The translations under genes and the position numbers were made by a program. Source: Peptococcaceae bacterium BICA1-8 (GTDB lineage Bacteria > Bacillota > Peptococcia > Peptococcales > BICA1-8). Taken from it: a DNA stretch of 64,000 bases. A model generated the notes under the pieces. It searched no databases. It was not told where the DNA came from and saw only the letters and a list, made by a program, of their open reading frames with translations. Location: the NCBI GenBank assembly GCA_000802045.1, contig JUEF01000014.1:1-64000 (forward strand), in the 5' to 3' direction. Of this stretch, positions 18,044 through 26,452 are shown one piece after another; the stretch's first letter is position 1, and the number at the start of each line of letters is the position of its first letter.

Positions 18044-18091
18044 TTAATATTAAAACGTTATAAGATTTATAAATTAGGAGGAGGAAGATCT

Positions 18092-19090
18092 ATGAGAAGG
18101 ACAAAATTAGTGGCTTTATTAGTTCTTATCTTTTTTGCCTTAACTTTTGTAGCAGGATGTGGTGGACAAAAAGCACCGGAAAAACAAGCGGATAATAAAG
18201 AGGCTCCCAGTATTAAAAAACTCTCTTTGGCTACAGGTGGCACAGCTGGAACCTATTATCCCATTGGTGCAGCAATTACAGCAATTATTACTAAATATGT
18301 ACCAGGAATTGAAGCTACAGCAGAATCAACTGGCGCTTCTGTTGCCAACCTAAAAATGATAGCAGATATGAAAGTAGATTTTATTTTAGGAGCAGCAAAT
18401 ACCTGTTTAGGCGGTTTTGAAGGGGAGGAGCCGTTTGAAAAGCCTGTTGATAATATTAGAGGTATTACTGCATTATACCCAGAAACATTCCAATTTGTCG
18501 TTCTGAAAAACTCTGGAATGACTAGCGTAAGTGACCTGAAAGGTAAAAAAGTAGCAGTAGGAGCCCCCGGCAGCGGAACTGAACGTACTGCTAATCTTCT
18601 TTTGGAAGCCCATGGTATTACCTATGAAGATATTAAGCCCCAGTATTTAAACTTCGGGGAAGCAGTGACTGCTTTAAAAGACCGTTTGATAGATTGTGCT
18701 ATTGTTGGTTCCGGTATTCCTACTTCCGCGGTTGTTGATGCATCAGCTAGCCTAGATATTAATTTATTAGCAGTGGATAGTATTGCTATGAAAAACGTGC
18801 TGGATAAATACTCGTATTTAACAGAAGTGACTATTCCAGAAGGAACATATAAAGGTGTTAATAAAGATATAGTGACAGCAGCCAGTCCTGCATTATTGGT
18901 TACTCATAAAGACATTAATGCTGAAGAAGTATATGAAATAACTAAAGCTTTATTTGAACATCTTGATGAAATTGCCGGTGCCCATGCACAAGGTAAAAAC
19001 GTCTCTTTGGAGAGTGCATTAAAAGGAATGTCTATTCCCTTACATCCTGGAGCAGAAAAATATTATAAAGAAAAAGGTTTAATTAAGTAA
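18092..19090 (+). CDS. TAXI-family TRAP transporter substrate-binding lipoprotein
   Basis: This is a 333-residue binding protein of the TRAP-associated extracytoplasmic immunogenic (TAXI) type. It has a signal peptide with lipobox VAGC at about residues 20-23, then the family hallmark LATGGTAGTYYPIGAAI, and the later GKKVAVGAPGSGTERTA and LHPGAEKYYKEKG motifs. It delivers a small solute, typically glutamate, a dicarboxylate or a related amino acid derivative, to the fused permease encoded downstream. ATG at 18092 is used because GGAGGAGG lies immediately upstream. It is the first gene after the sigma-54 promoter. Confidence 0.92.
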   Translation: MRRTKLVALLVLIFFALTFVAGCGGQKAPEKQADNKEAPSIKKLSLATGGTAGTYYPIGAAITAIITKYVPGIEATAESTGASVANLKMIADMKVDFILGAANTCLGGFEGEEPFEKPVDNIRGITALYPETFQFVVLKNSGMTSVSDLKGKKVAVGAPGSGTERTANLLLEAHGITYEDIKPQYLNFGEAVTALKDRLIDCAIVGSGIPTSAVVDASASLDINLLAVDSIAMKNVLDKYSYLTEVTIPEGTYKGVNKDIVTAASPALLVTHKDINAEEVYEITKALFEHLDEIAGAHAQGKNVSLESALKGMSIPLHPGAEKYYKEKGLIK

Positions 19091-19101
19091 GGTTATGGTG
19101 T

Positions 19102-19133
19102 TGAATAGACATCTCATCAGAGATGTCTATTCA
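19102..19133 (+). terminator. hairpin between TAXI gene and permease genes
   Basis: Perfect 14-bp arms 19102-19115 and 19120-19133 with a four-base loop lie 12 bases after the stop codon. There is no run of T, so it is better seen as an mRNA stabiliser or partial terminator than as a full stop. Confidence 0.7.
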
Positions 19134-19187
19134 GTTTATTAGTTTATTTATTGTTACCACTACCAGCTTTAAAAAGGGGAAAGGCCA

Positions 19188-19697
19188 ATGAAAAAAATTC
19201 TAATATCTTTTCTATTAATAAGTGCATTGATTGGTTTTCTCGTCAGGCCTGTCCTTATCTTTAAAATTGAGGATGTGCAAGAGAATAAGACAATATTTCA
19301 GCAAAGGGTCCAGGATGACTATCGGTTTGCTACATTAATCTATCATTCTGTACAATTGACGCCGGTATATGAGTATTACCGGATAAAAGAGGATAGAAAT
19401 TTGGAAGTTACCAAGACAGTTTTGCAGGATCTAGGTTGGGGTATGCCTTCCAACTTGGACTATCCTGTTAGATTTGAAAACAACTATATGATTATGGAGA
19501 ATATTAACCGTTCCCTAGAGGCTCTATATTTTAGAATTAGTTATATAGCCAGACCTCATTTAATTTTAAATGAAGAAGAAATAGACCTAACAAGATTTAT
19601 GAATGATTCCAATGTCTTAAAGATTTATGCGGACGAAAAACCCTTTATTATCTGGAAACTTAGGGGGGAAATTAATGTTTTTCAAGAAAAAAACTAA
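19188..19697 (+). CDS. DUF1850 protein, TAXI-TRAP accessory
   Basis: This 169-residue protein has an N-terminal membrane anchor or signal (about 3-22) and the DUF1850 core, recognisable from IYHSVQLTPVYEYYRI and the nearby LGWGMPSNLDYPV. DUF1850 genes are regularly found between TAXI binding proteins and fused TRAP permeases, as here, and are thought to be transporter accessory proteins. Its 3' end overlaps the permease start by 23 bases, indicating translational coupling. The mechanism is unknown. Confidence 0.85.
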   Translation: MKKILISFLLISALIGFLVRPVLIFKIEDVQENKTIFQQRVQDDYRFATLIYHSVQLTPVYEYYRIKEDRNLEVTKTVLQDLGWGMPSNLDYPVRFENNYMIMENINRSLEALYFRISYIARPHLILNEEEIDLTRFMNDSNVLKIYADEKPFIIWKLRGEINVFQEKN

Positions 19698-21624
19698 GCA
19701 GATATTATCACCTGAAGAACAATTAAAAAAAATTAATGAACAATTTGATAATAAACGAAATCTAACTGGCTGGTTAGCTAAAATGACTACTGTAATTGCA
19801 GTTTGCATGTCACTTTTCCATCTATGGTCGGCAGGAATTTATATGCTTCCTACAGCCCAGCTTAAAGCAATCCATTTAGCCTTTGCTTTGGTTTTGACAT
19901 TTATTATCTTTCCAGCCCGTTCTAAGGGAAAGGAAAAATTTCCATGGTATGATGCAGTTTTTGCAGTTTTAGGTGCTGTTGTTACTTTATATATTGTTGT
20001 GGATTACCAAAAGATTATTTACCGCATGGGTGATCCTAATTCTTTGGATACGTTATTTGGTGGTATTTGTATCCTCCTCATTTTGGAGGCCACCCGCAGG
20101 ACTATGGGATGGACCCTAGTCAACGTATCTTTAATTTTCCTCGCTTATGCAATGTATGGTAATTACCTGCCTGGTGGTATAGGACATAAAGGATATGACC
20201 TAATGCGCATTATTGAACATATGTACCTAACTGGAGAGGGCATTTTCGGTATAGCTATTTATGTAACTGCAACATTTGTCTTTATTTTTGTTTTATTGGG
20301 TTCATTTTTAGGAGTAACAGGTGGAGCTCAAGCCTTTATTGATTTATCCTTTTCGGTCACGGGCAAATATCGAGGTGGCCCTGCCAAAGCAGCAGTTCTA
20401 GGTAGTGGTCTAATGGGTATGATCTCTGGCAGTTCCTTTGCCAATGTTGCAGGGACGGGTACTTTTACAATCCCCCTTATGAAAAGTGTCGGCTATAAGC
20501 CTGAATTTGCAGGTGGCGTAGAAGCAGCAGCTTCATCTGGAGGACAGATAATGCCGCCCATCATGGGTGCTGCTGCCTTTATCATGGCAGAAATGACAGG
20601 AATCCCCTATGGTAAGTTAATTATCCATGCAGCAATTCCTGCTATTCTTTATTATCTATCCATTTTTATTATGGTTGATCTAGAAGCAGCTAAATTGGGT
20701 TTAGTAGGTATGAGTAGAGAACAGTTGCCAAGATTCTGGGAGACCTTAAAAAAAGGTGGTTTTTTACTTCTAGCGCCTTTGAGTATAGTTTACATGCTTT
20801 TAATAGGCTTTTCACCAATTAAAGCTTCATTTGCAGCGGTGATGATTGCTATAATTACCAGCACTTTTAGAAAAGAAACCAGGCTCAACCTAAGTAAGCT
20901 TATTGATGCTTTAGATAACGGGGCAAGAGCTTCCCTAAGTGTAATTGCTGCCTGTGCTGTTGCAGGATTAATAGTTGGAACAGTAACATTAACCGGTTTA
21001 GGGCTTAAATTTGCAGATTTAATTATTAACTTATCGGCTGGAAATATATATCTAGCGTTAGTTTTAACTATGCTGGCTTCAATATTTATGAGTATGGGTA
21101 TGCCCACCACGGCATTATATATTATCTTAGGTACAATGGTAGCGCCAGCTCTAGTTAAAATGGGAATACCAATTGTAGCAGCTCATTTATTTATTTTCTA
21201 TTATGGATGTTTTGCCGCAGTTACACCACCAGTTGCCCTTAGTTCCTATTTAGCGGCATCTATTGCTAAGGCTGATGCTATCAAGACATCCTTAGTTGGT
21301 TTAAAACTTTGTTTAACGGCTTTCTTGTTACCTTTTATCTTTGCTTTATCTCCTAGTTTATTACTGATTGATACAACACCTATAAAAATATTAAGTGTTT
21401 TAGTTACTTCAGTGATTGGAGTTTTTGCTTTAAGTGCCAGCTTAGAAAGTTATCTTTTTGGAAGGATCGGTAAACTACAGCAGGTACTCTTATTTATAGC
21501 TGCTATTGTTTTAATTAAACCTGATATTAAAACAGATTTACTAGGATTGGGAATTATTGCGGTAGTCAGTGTAATACAATTCACTATTAAAAGGCAAAAA
21601 CCTATTTCCCAGGAGGTGGTCTAA
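19675..21624 (+). CDS. fused TRAP transporter permease (DctQ-DctM, TAXI type)
   Basis: This is a membrane protein of about 649 residues combining the small 4-TM and large 12-TM TRAP subunits. It has roughly 17-19 hydrophobic helices, with the large-subunit signature GSGLMGMISGSSFANVAGTGTFTIPLM (about residues 240-265) and the second-half GMPTTALYIILGT and YYGCFAAVTPPVALSSY. It works with the TAXI lipoprotein as an ion-driven, high-affinity importer. The ATG at 19675 follows TAGGGGGG within the DUF1850 gene. Confidence 0.92.
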   Translation: MFFKKKTKQILSPEEQLKKINEQFDNKRNLTGWLAKMTTVIAVCMSLFHLWSAGIYMLPTAQLKAIHLAFALVLTFIIFPARSKGKEKFPWYDAVFAVLGAVVTLYIVVDYQKIIYRMGDPNSLDTLFGGICILLILEATRRTMGWTLVNVSLIFLAYAMYGNYLPGGIGHKGYDLMRIIEHMYLTGEGIFGIAIYVTATFVFIFVLLGSFLGVTGGAQAFIDLSFSVTGKYRGGPAKAAVLGSGLMGMISGSSFANVAGTGTFTIPLMKSVGYKPEFAGGVEAAASSGGQIMPPIMGAAAFIMAEMTGIPYGKLIIHAAIPAILYYLSIFIMVDLEAAKLGLVGMSREQLPRFWETLKKGGFLLLAPLSIVYMLLIGFSPIKASFAAVMIAIITSTFRKETRLNLSKLIDALDNGARASLSVIAACAVAGLIVGTVTLTGLGLKFADLIINLSAGNIYLALVLTMLASIFMSMGMPTTALYIILGTMVAPALVKMGIPIVAAHLFIFYYGCFAAVTPPVALSSYLAASIAKADAIKTSLVGLKLCLTAFLLPFIFALSPSLLLIDTTPIKILSVLVTSVIGVFALSASLESYLFGRIGKLQQVLLFIAAIVLIKPDIKTDLLGLGIIAVVSVIQFTIKRQKPISQEVV

Positions 21625-22698
21625 TTGAAAATAGCTGTTTTAGGAGCCGGTAATGGTGGAGTGGCTATGGCAGCCCACATGGTTTTAAAGGGTCATGCCG
21701 TTTCTTTATATGATAAATTTCCTGAGGTATTGGCAGGTATTCAAAAGGAAGGAGTAATCTATCTCAAGGGTGCCGGCGGAGAAGGAAAGGCAGTATTAGA
21801 AACAGTAAGTACTAATATAGATGAAGTAATAAAGGACGCGGAATTAGTAATGGTAGTAACACCTGCTTATGCTCATCTGGATATTGCCCAGCAGATGGCT
21901 TTATTTATGCATTCTTATCAGGTTGTTGTACTGCACCCAGGGCGAACCGGTGGGGCTTTAGAATTTAGAAAAGCTATTCAAGCTCTACGTCCTAACTTTG
22001 AGCCTATTATTGCTGAAGCCCAGACTTTAATCTATGCTAGCCGTCGGACAGGGCCGGCAGAAGCAACTATCTATGGCATTAAAAAGAGAGTAACATTTGC
22101 TGCTTTACCCGGAAATTATAATCCTTTGGTCGAGAGTAAATTAAGAACTGTTTTCCCTGAATTTGTAGCTGTCCCAAATGTTTTGGAAACAAGTTTATTT
22201 AACATTGGAGCTATATTTCATCCTACTCCTTGCATCTTGAATTCTGGAAGGATAGAAGCCACTCAGGGTAATTTTGAATATTACCATGAAGGAATTACCC
22301 CAGCTATTGCAAAAGTATTGGAAAAAATTGACGAAGAAAGAATAATGGTAGCTAAAGGACTAGGTGTTTTTACTAAATCAACTTTGGAGTGGCTTCGGGA
22401 GGTTTACGAAGTAGAAGGCAATGATATTTATTCGGCAATTCAATCAAATAAAGTTTATTCGGGTATAAAAGCTCCAGGCTCATTAGATACCCGGTATATA
22501 TCAGAAGACGTTCCCATGAGCTTGGTACCTATTTCAGAACTGGGAAAAATGGTTGGTATTCCAACGCCGACTATTGACCATATCATTGATTTAGCTAATA
22601 TTTTACATAACAAAGATTATCGTCAAGATGGAAGGACATTGGAAAGAATGGGAATTGCCAATCTCAGTATTGGTGAACTAAAAAACTTTGTAAGTTAG
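21625..22698 (+). CDS. octopine/opine dehydrogenase family protein
   Basis: This 357-residue NAD(P)-dependent enzyme has an N-terminal Rossmann domain with GAGNGGVAMA at residues 7-16 and a C-terminal octopine/nopaline dehydrogenase domain (about 185-330) with the NIGAIFHPTPCILNSG stretch that carries the catalytic His. Family members make or break the secondary amine between an amino acid and an alpha-keto acid. The TTG start is three bases after the permease gene end, with AGGAGGTGG inside the permease gene, so both are co-translated. Together with the next gene it suggests use of an opine-like conjugate imported by the TRAP system. Confidence 0.85.
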   Translation: MKIAVLGAGNGGVAMAAHMVLKGHAVSLYDKFPEVLAGIQKEGVIYLKGAGGEGKAVLETVSTNIDEVIKDAELVMVVTPAYAHLDIAQQMALFMHSYQVVVLHPGRTGGALEFRKAIQALRPNFEPIIAEAQTLIYASRRTGPAEATIYGIKKRVTFAALPGNYNPLVESKLRTVFPEFVAVPNVLETSLFNIGAIFHPTPCILNSGRIEATQGNFEYYHEGITPAIAKVLEKIDEERIMVAKGLGVFTKSTLEWLREVYEVEGNDIYSAIQSNKVYSGIKAPGSLDTRYISEDVPMSLVPISELGKMVGIPTPTIDHIIDLANILHNKDYRQDGRTLERMGIANLSIGELKNFVS

Positions 22699-22711
22699 GG
22701 GGAGGAAGACT

Positions 22712-23746
22712 TTGTCTCGACATGAATTATTGTATTTAAGTCAAAAAGAAGTACTGGCAGCTGGAATATTGGAAATGGCTGGGGTAATAGAGGATTTAGA
22801 AAATGTATTTAAGGTCCATCATAATAAAGATTATGTTTTGCCAGCTAAAACTGCTCTTCGTTGGGGCGACGCCCATAGTGAGGAAACAAAAGGTAGAATA
22901 AATGCTATGCCTGGGTATGTCGGTGGAAATATCAATATGTCCGGGATAAAATGGATAGGCAGTGCACCTCAAAATCCCCATAAATATGGATTGCCACGGG
23001 CGTCTGCTTTAATTATTTTAAATGACCCGGAAACATATTTCCCAGTTGCTGTTTTGGATGGAACAATAATTAGTGCTATGCGGACAGGGGGGGTTACTGG
23101 AGTTGCAGCAAAATATTTGGCCCGACCTGATTCACAGATAGCAGGGATAATAGGAGCAGGAACTCAAAACAGAACCCAGTTAATGGCATTAAAAGAATCT
23201 TTGCCAAAATTATCAAAAGTTAAGGTTTATGACTTATCATCAGAGCGTGCTAAGACTTTTGCTAAGGAAGTAACTGAATTTCTTGGTATTGATGTGCAGC
23301 CGGTTGCTAGCGGTAGAGAAGCTGTTGAAGGTGCAGATGTAATTGTAACAGCTACCACTGCTAAAGAGCCTGTAATAAAGGCGGAATGGATAGATAATGG
23401 CTGTTTTTACTCCCATGTGGGTGGATATGAGTCAGAGTATGCTGTTGTAAAAATGGCTAGTAAGTTAGTCGTTGATGATTGGTACCAGGTCAAGCACCGC
23501 GGAACGCCCACACCGGCAATTATGTTTGCTGAGGGACTTCTAGAAGATAGTGATATCTATGCGGAGCTAGGGGAAATCGTTACAGGCAACAAAAATGGAC
23601 GAGAAAATGAAAATGAGTTTATCTACTTCAATTCAATTGGTATGGCTTTGGAGGATATCACAGTAGCTAAAAGAATTTATGAAAATGCTCTGGCGAAGGG
23701 TTTAGGTACAAGTTTAGAATTATGGGAAAAACCTCTTTGGGTGTAA
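22712..23746 (+). CDS. ornithine cyclodeaminase / mu-crystallin family enzyme
   Basis: This 344-residue protein has a substrate half (about 1-115, with the arginine-containing stretch MRTGGVTGVAAKYLARP near 120) and a Rossmann half with GIIGAGTQNRTQL near 146. The family includes ornithine cyclodeaminase, alanine dehydrogenase of archaea, and SbnB-type enzymes that hydrolyse opine-like N-(carboxyalkyl) amino acids with NAD. Opine catabolic operons often pair an OCD-family enzyme with an opine dehydrogenase, as here. I cannot tell cyclisation from hydrolysis by sequence alone. The TTG start follows GGGGGAGGAAG. Confidence 0.85.
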   Translation: MSRHELLYLSQKEVLAAGILEMAGVIEDLENVFKVHHNKDYVLPAKTALRWGDAHSEETKGRINAMPGYVGGNINMSGIKWIGSAPQNPHKYGLPRASALIILNDPETYFPVAVLDGTIISAMRTGGVTGVAAKYLARPDSQIAGIIGAGTQNRTQLMALKESLPKLSKVKVYDLSSERAKTFAKEVTEFLGIDVQPVASGREAVEGADVIVTATTAKEPVIKAEWIDNGCFYSHVGGYESEYAVVKMASKLVVDDWYQVKHRGTPTPAIMFAEGLLEDSDIYAELGEIVTGNKNGRENENEFIYFNSIGMALEDITVAKRIYENALAKGLGTSLELWEKPLWV

Positions 23747-23768
23747 TAATCAGACGTTGACGGTTACT

Positions 23769-23854
23769 AAGTATAATTTACAAATAATATTTACATAATA
23801 ACAATATAAACAACAGGCCATATCAAAGTTGGGAAAAGATTTCAAATTTAAAAA
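23769..23854. repeat. dispersed repeat, short copy
   Basis: AAGTATAATTTACAAATAAT and the following bases up to TTCAAATTTAAAAA match 34194-34312 closely, except that about 34 bases present there (between CATATCAAAG and TTGGGAAAAGA) are absent here. It is noncoding. Confidence 0.7.
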
Positions 23855-23864
23855 GGAAAAACAT

Positions 23865-23918
23865 TGGGGTCAGGCTCACTATTAAACTATATATAGTTTA
23901 ATAGTGAGCCTGACCCCA
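23865..23918. repeat. 54-bp perfect palindrome of REP type
   Basis: The two 27-base halves (23865-23891 and 23892-23918) are exact reverse complements. The outer part TGGGGTCAGGCTCA is the sequence type found at the ends of REP-associated (Y1, RAYT) transposase units, and a RAYT-like coding remnant lies directly downstream. Confidence 0.8.
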
Positions 23919-23934
23919 CAACTATGCATATTAA

Positions 23935-24104
23935 TTGGAAACGAGAAATTTAATTGATTTAGGTAATATGCTTAAGGTGTTTTTAGAGGATAAAGCAAAA
24001 GCTGTATTATATTACTTGAGTTTTATGAATACACAATAACAGATAGAAAAATCTAAAGAATATGAGTATCAAGAAATATTAGACAGAGAAATAGGAAATG
24101 ACTG
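23935..24104 (+). pseudogene. remnant of REP-associated Y1 transposase (RAYT) C-terminus
   Basis: The frame reads NLIDLGNMLKVFLEDKAKAV then LYYLSFMNTQ, a stop, and QIEKSKEYEYQEILDREIG. This fits the C-terminal helices of REP-associated tyrosine transposases, which commonly end with a DIxxMLxxFxxDxxKAxxxYxxFM pattern. The HUH catalytic domain is missing and an internal stop is present. The palindrome just upstream supports the assignment. Confidence 0.6.
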
Positions 24105-24289
24105 AATTTTTCTGCTGAGTCCACAATATCTATATTATTTCAGATGGAGAGAAAGGGAGGCATGGGAAATTATTATAGAATTTCAAAAGAAGATAGGAGT
24201 TATAAAATTATATAAACCTGATCCCGAATGCGAATGCTATTCCCTCCAAACTAGCCAATTCCCGCTATGGCCTCATCGCTCCCGTTGTT

Positions 24290-24778
24290 TTATTGTTTGG
24301 CAATATTCTTAAGATATGCTTTGAGACCGCCATCTTCGATTATCTTAAGTACATGAGAAGGAATACCCACCCCTTGGTACTCCTTCACTTTAGTAAGGTT
24401 TTCTACTTTTCCAGTTAACACATCAACTACTAGTTCATCCCCTTCATCAATGAAGGATGTGTCTAACTCTACCACCGGGAGTCCAATATTAATTGCATTT
24501 CTATAAAATATACGCGCAAAACTTTTAGCAACAATAGCCTTAACATTATTAGCTTTTAGCACCAAAGGAGCAGTTTCACGACTGGAGCCGGAACCGAAAT
24601 TTTCACCAACTACCATAATGTCAAGGAACTTTACCTTAGTTATAAAGTCCTCGTCAAATCCCTCCATAGCATGTTCTGCCTGCTTTTCAATAGAAAGCTG
24701 CAGATAGGCTCCGGGAGAAATAATATCAGTGTTGATATTGTCTCCATATTTTAGCGCTTTTCCACTTATCGTTTTCAT
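24290..24778 (-). CDS. aconitase-type (LeuD-like) dehydratase small subunit
   Basis: This 162-residue swivel-domain subunit begins ISGKALKYGDNINTDIISPG and contains NFGSGSSRETAPLVLKA, the substrate-binding GSGSSRE loop with the Arg that contacts a carboxylate, and the FYRNAINIGLPV stretch. It is paired with the large subunit encoded 10 bases upstream. LeuD-type pairs isomerise 2- and 3-hydroxy dicarboxylates (isopropylmalate, citramalate, homocitrate, dimethylmalate). There are no other leucine genes here, so a catabolic role with the CoA-transferase and HMGL-type lyase of the same operon is more likely. Confidence 0.88.
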   Translation of the reverse strand: MKTISGKALKYGDNINTDIISPGAYLQLSIEKQAEHAMEGFDEDFITKVKFLDIMVVGENFGSGSSRETAPLVLKANNVKAIVAKSFARIFYRNAINIGLPVVELDTSFIDEGDELVVDVLTGKVENLTKVKEYQGVGIPSHVLKIIEDGGLKAYLKNIAKQ

Positions 24779-24788
24779 TTGATACCTC

Positions 24789-26045
24789 CTATAAAAATTT
24801 CCTGGGATCGGTAATCATGCCGGCAATGGCAGACGCCGCAACAGTCATGGGGGATGCAAGGAAAACTTCTGCCTTTTTACTACCCATGCGACCGATAAAG
24901 TTTCTGTTTGAAGAAGAAATACATCTTTCTCCATCACCTAAAACGCCATTGGTAAAACCGCCGCAGGCCCCGCAAGCGGGAGCAGAAATAACACAACCTG
25001 CTTCTGCTAAAATATCAAGATAGCCCAATTTACTTGCCTCCCGCCAAACTTTCTCTGAAGCAGGTACTACCAAACAACGCACTTTTTTGCTTACCTTTCT
25101 TCCCTTTAATATCTTTGCTGCAGATGCGAAGTCCGTCAAACGGCCGCCGGTACAGCTGCCAATATAACACTGATCAAGCACTTGCCTTTCATAATCAGTT
25201 ACCGGGAACACATTATCCACCTCATGGGGCGCGGCAAGGCGTGGCGTTAACTTAGTGGCATCAAATTCCAAGACTTCTCTATAGGTTGCATTGTCATCAC
25301 TTATAAAATACTCACCGGCATTTTTGCCAATAGAATCTAAATAGTCCCGCACTTTCTTATCAGGCTTTATTATACCGGTCTTTGCTCCCATCTCTACTGC
25401 CATATTGGCAAAAACCAAGCGTTCATCAAGAGGTAAGTTGCTAATTAAAGAGCCGCCAAATTCCACGGCCATATAAGTAGCGCCGCCATGACCAACCTTA
25501 CCGATGGTTTCTAAGGCAGCATCTTTCGCCATAACCCCAAGGGGAAGTTTACCCACCCAATTAACAAGAATGCTTTCCGGCACTCGAAGCCAAATTTCAC
25601 CGGTTAAGAGCACCCCTAGCATTTCCGTAGAACCAATACCAGTACCGAATGATCCGAGAGCGCCGGCAGTACAGGTATGGGAATCCGTACCTACGACTAA
25701 ATTTCCCGGCGTAATATGCCCTCCATCTACTAAAAGCTGGTGACATGCTCCTTTAAACTGATAAAATTCACCGACATTATTTTCCCATGCCCAATCGCGG
25801 GTTTTTTTTACCACATTTGCTTGATCCACTGTAGCAGGCGGGGCTGAGTGATCAGCAATTACTACTACCCGCTCAGGGTATTTAATTTTTCCGCCTAATT
25901 CTCTAAAATCGTCAGCAAAAATTACTGGTCCCAAAAGATCATGAATCATGGTAACATCAGGCTTGCAAAAAACGATATCCCCTGCTTTAACAAAGCTTTT
26001 TCCGGAAGTTCGGGCAAGGATTTTTTCTGCTAACGTCATTTCCAT
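24789..26045 (-). CDS. aconitase-type (LeuC-like) dehydratase large subunit
   Basis: This is the 418-residue Fe-S subunit of the aconitase superfamily. The three cluster cysteines are visible in YIGSCTGGRLTDF (near 295) and APACGACGGF (near 355-358). The substrate-binding GTDSHTCTAGALG (near 118) and HGGATY are also present. The length fits the LeuC2/HacA/DmdA subgroup of prokaryotic isomerases. It would interconvert hydroxy-dicarboxylates through the unsaturated acid. Candidate substrates in this operon include 2,3-dimethylmalate, citramalate or 3-methylmalate, all of which are compatible with a downstream CoA-transferase and lyase. This is inference. Confidence 0.88.
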   Translation of the reverse strand: MEMTLAEKILARTSGKSFVKAGDIVFCKPDVTMIHDLLGPVIFADDFRELGGKIKYPERVVVIADHSAPPATVDQANVVKKTRDWAWENNVGEFYQFKGACHQLLVDGGHITPGNLVVGTDSHTCTAGALGSFGTGIGSTEMLGVLLTGEIWLRVPESILVNWVGKLPLGVMAKDAALETIGKVGHGGATYMAVEFGGSLISNLPLDERLVFANMAVEMGAKTGIIKPDKKVRDYLDSIGKNAGEYFISDDNATYREVLEFDATKLTPRLAAPHEVDNVFPVTDYERQVLDQCYIGSCTGGRLTDFASAAKILKGRKVSKKVRCLVVPASEKVWREASKLGYLDILAEAGCVISAPACGACGGFTNGVLGDGERCISSSNRNFIGRMGSKKAEVFLASPMTVAASAIAGMITDPRKFL

Positions 26046-26047
26046 TC

Positions 26048-26452
26048 TTACCCCTCCTTTTTTTTCACAAATTGGCTAAATACCCCAAATAACCCTTCTC
26101 TTTTAAGCCAAGCCACGTCCCAATCAACACCGGAAATAGGCTTATCATGCATCGGTTCAGCCCCGGCAGCTCTTGCCATCTCAAGATGCTCTTCAATACT
26201 ATCCACCTCAAAAGCGATGTGGAAAAAGCCCTCGCCATGCTCTTCTAAATAGTTATAGGCACGGGTACCCTTTTCTACCGGCATAATAAGTTCAAAAAGA
26301 ATATCTCCTACATTAAAGAAAGCAACTTCAATTCCCCGAGGCGGGAATGCCTGTTTCCCGTAAACCTTGACCCCAAAAGCATTTTCATAAAGAACTGTTG
26401 CTTTATCCAAGTCCCGAACCAAATAAGCGATATGATGTATTTTTTTAAACAT
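26048..26452 (-). CDS. VOC-family protein, methylmalonyl-CoA-epimerase-like
   Basis: This 134-residue single-chain vicinal-oxygen-chelate protein has two beta-alpha-beta-beta-beta repeats. It begins FKKIHHIAYLVRDLDKATVLYEN, as in methylmalonyl-CoA epimerase, with metal-ligand candidates His (IHHIAY), Glu (FELIMP) and His (FFHIAFEVD). It is encoded in an operon of CoA-acid metabolism and overlaps the MFS gene by eight bases, so an epimerase for a branched CoA thioester is plausible. Glyoxalase-like lyases are the alternative. Confidence 0.8.
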   Translation of the reverse strand: MFKKIHHIAYLVRDLDKATVLYENAFGVKVYGKQAFPPRGIEVAFFNVGDILFELIMPVEKGTRAYNYLEEHGEGFFHIAFEVDSIEEHLEMARAAGAEPMHDKPISGVDWDVAWLKREGLFGVFSQFVKKKEG

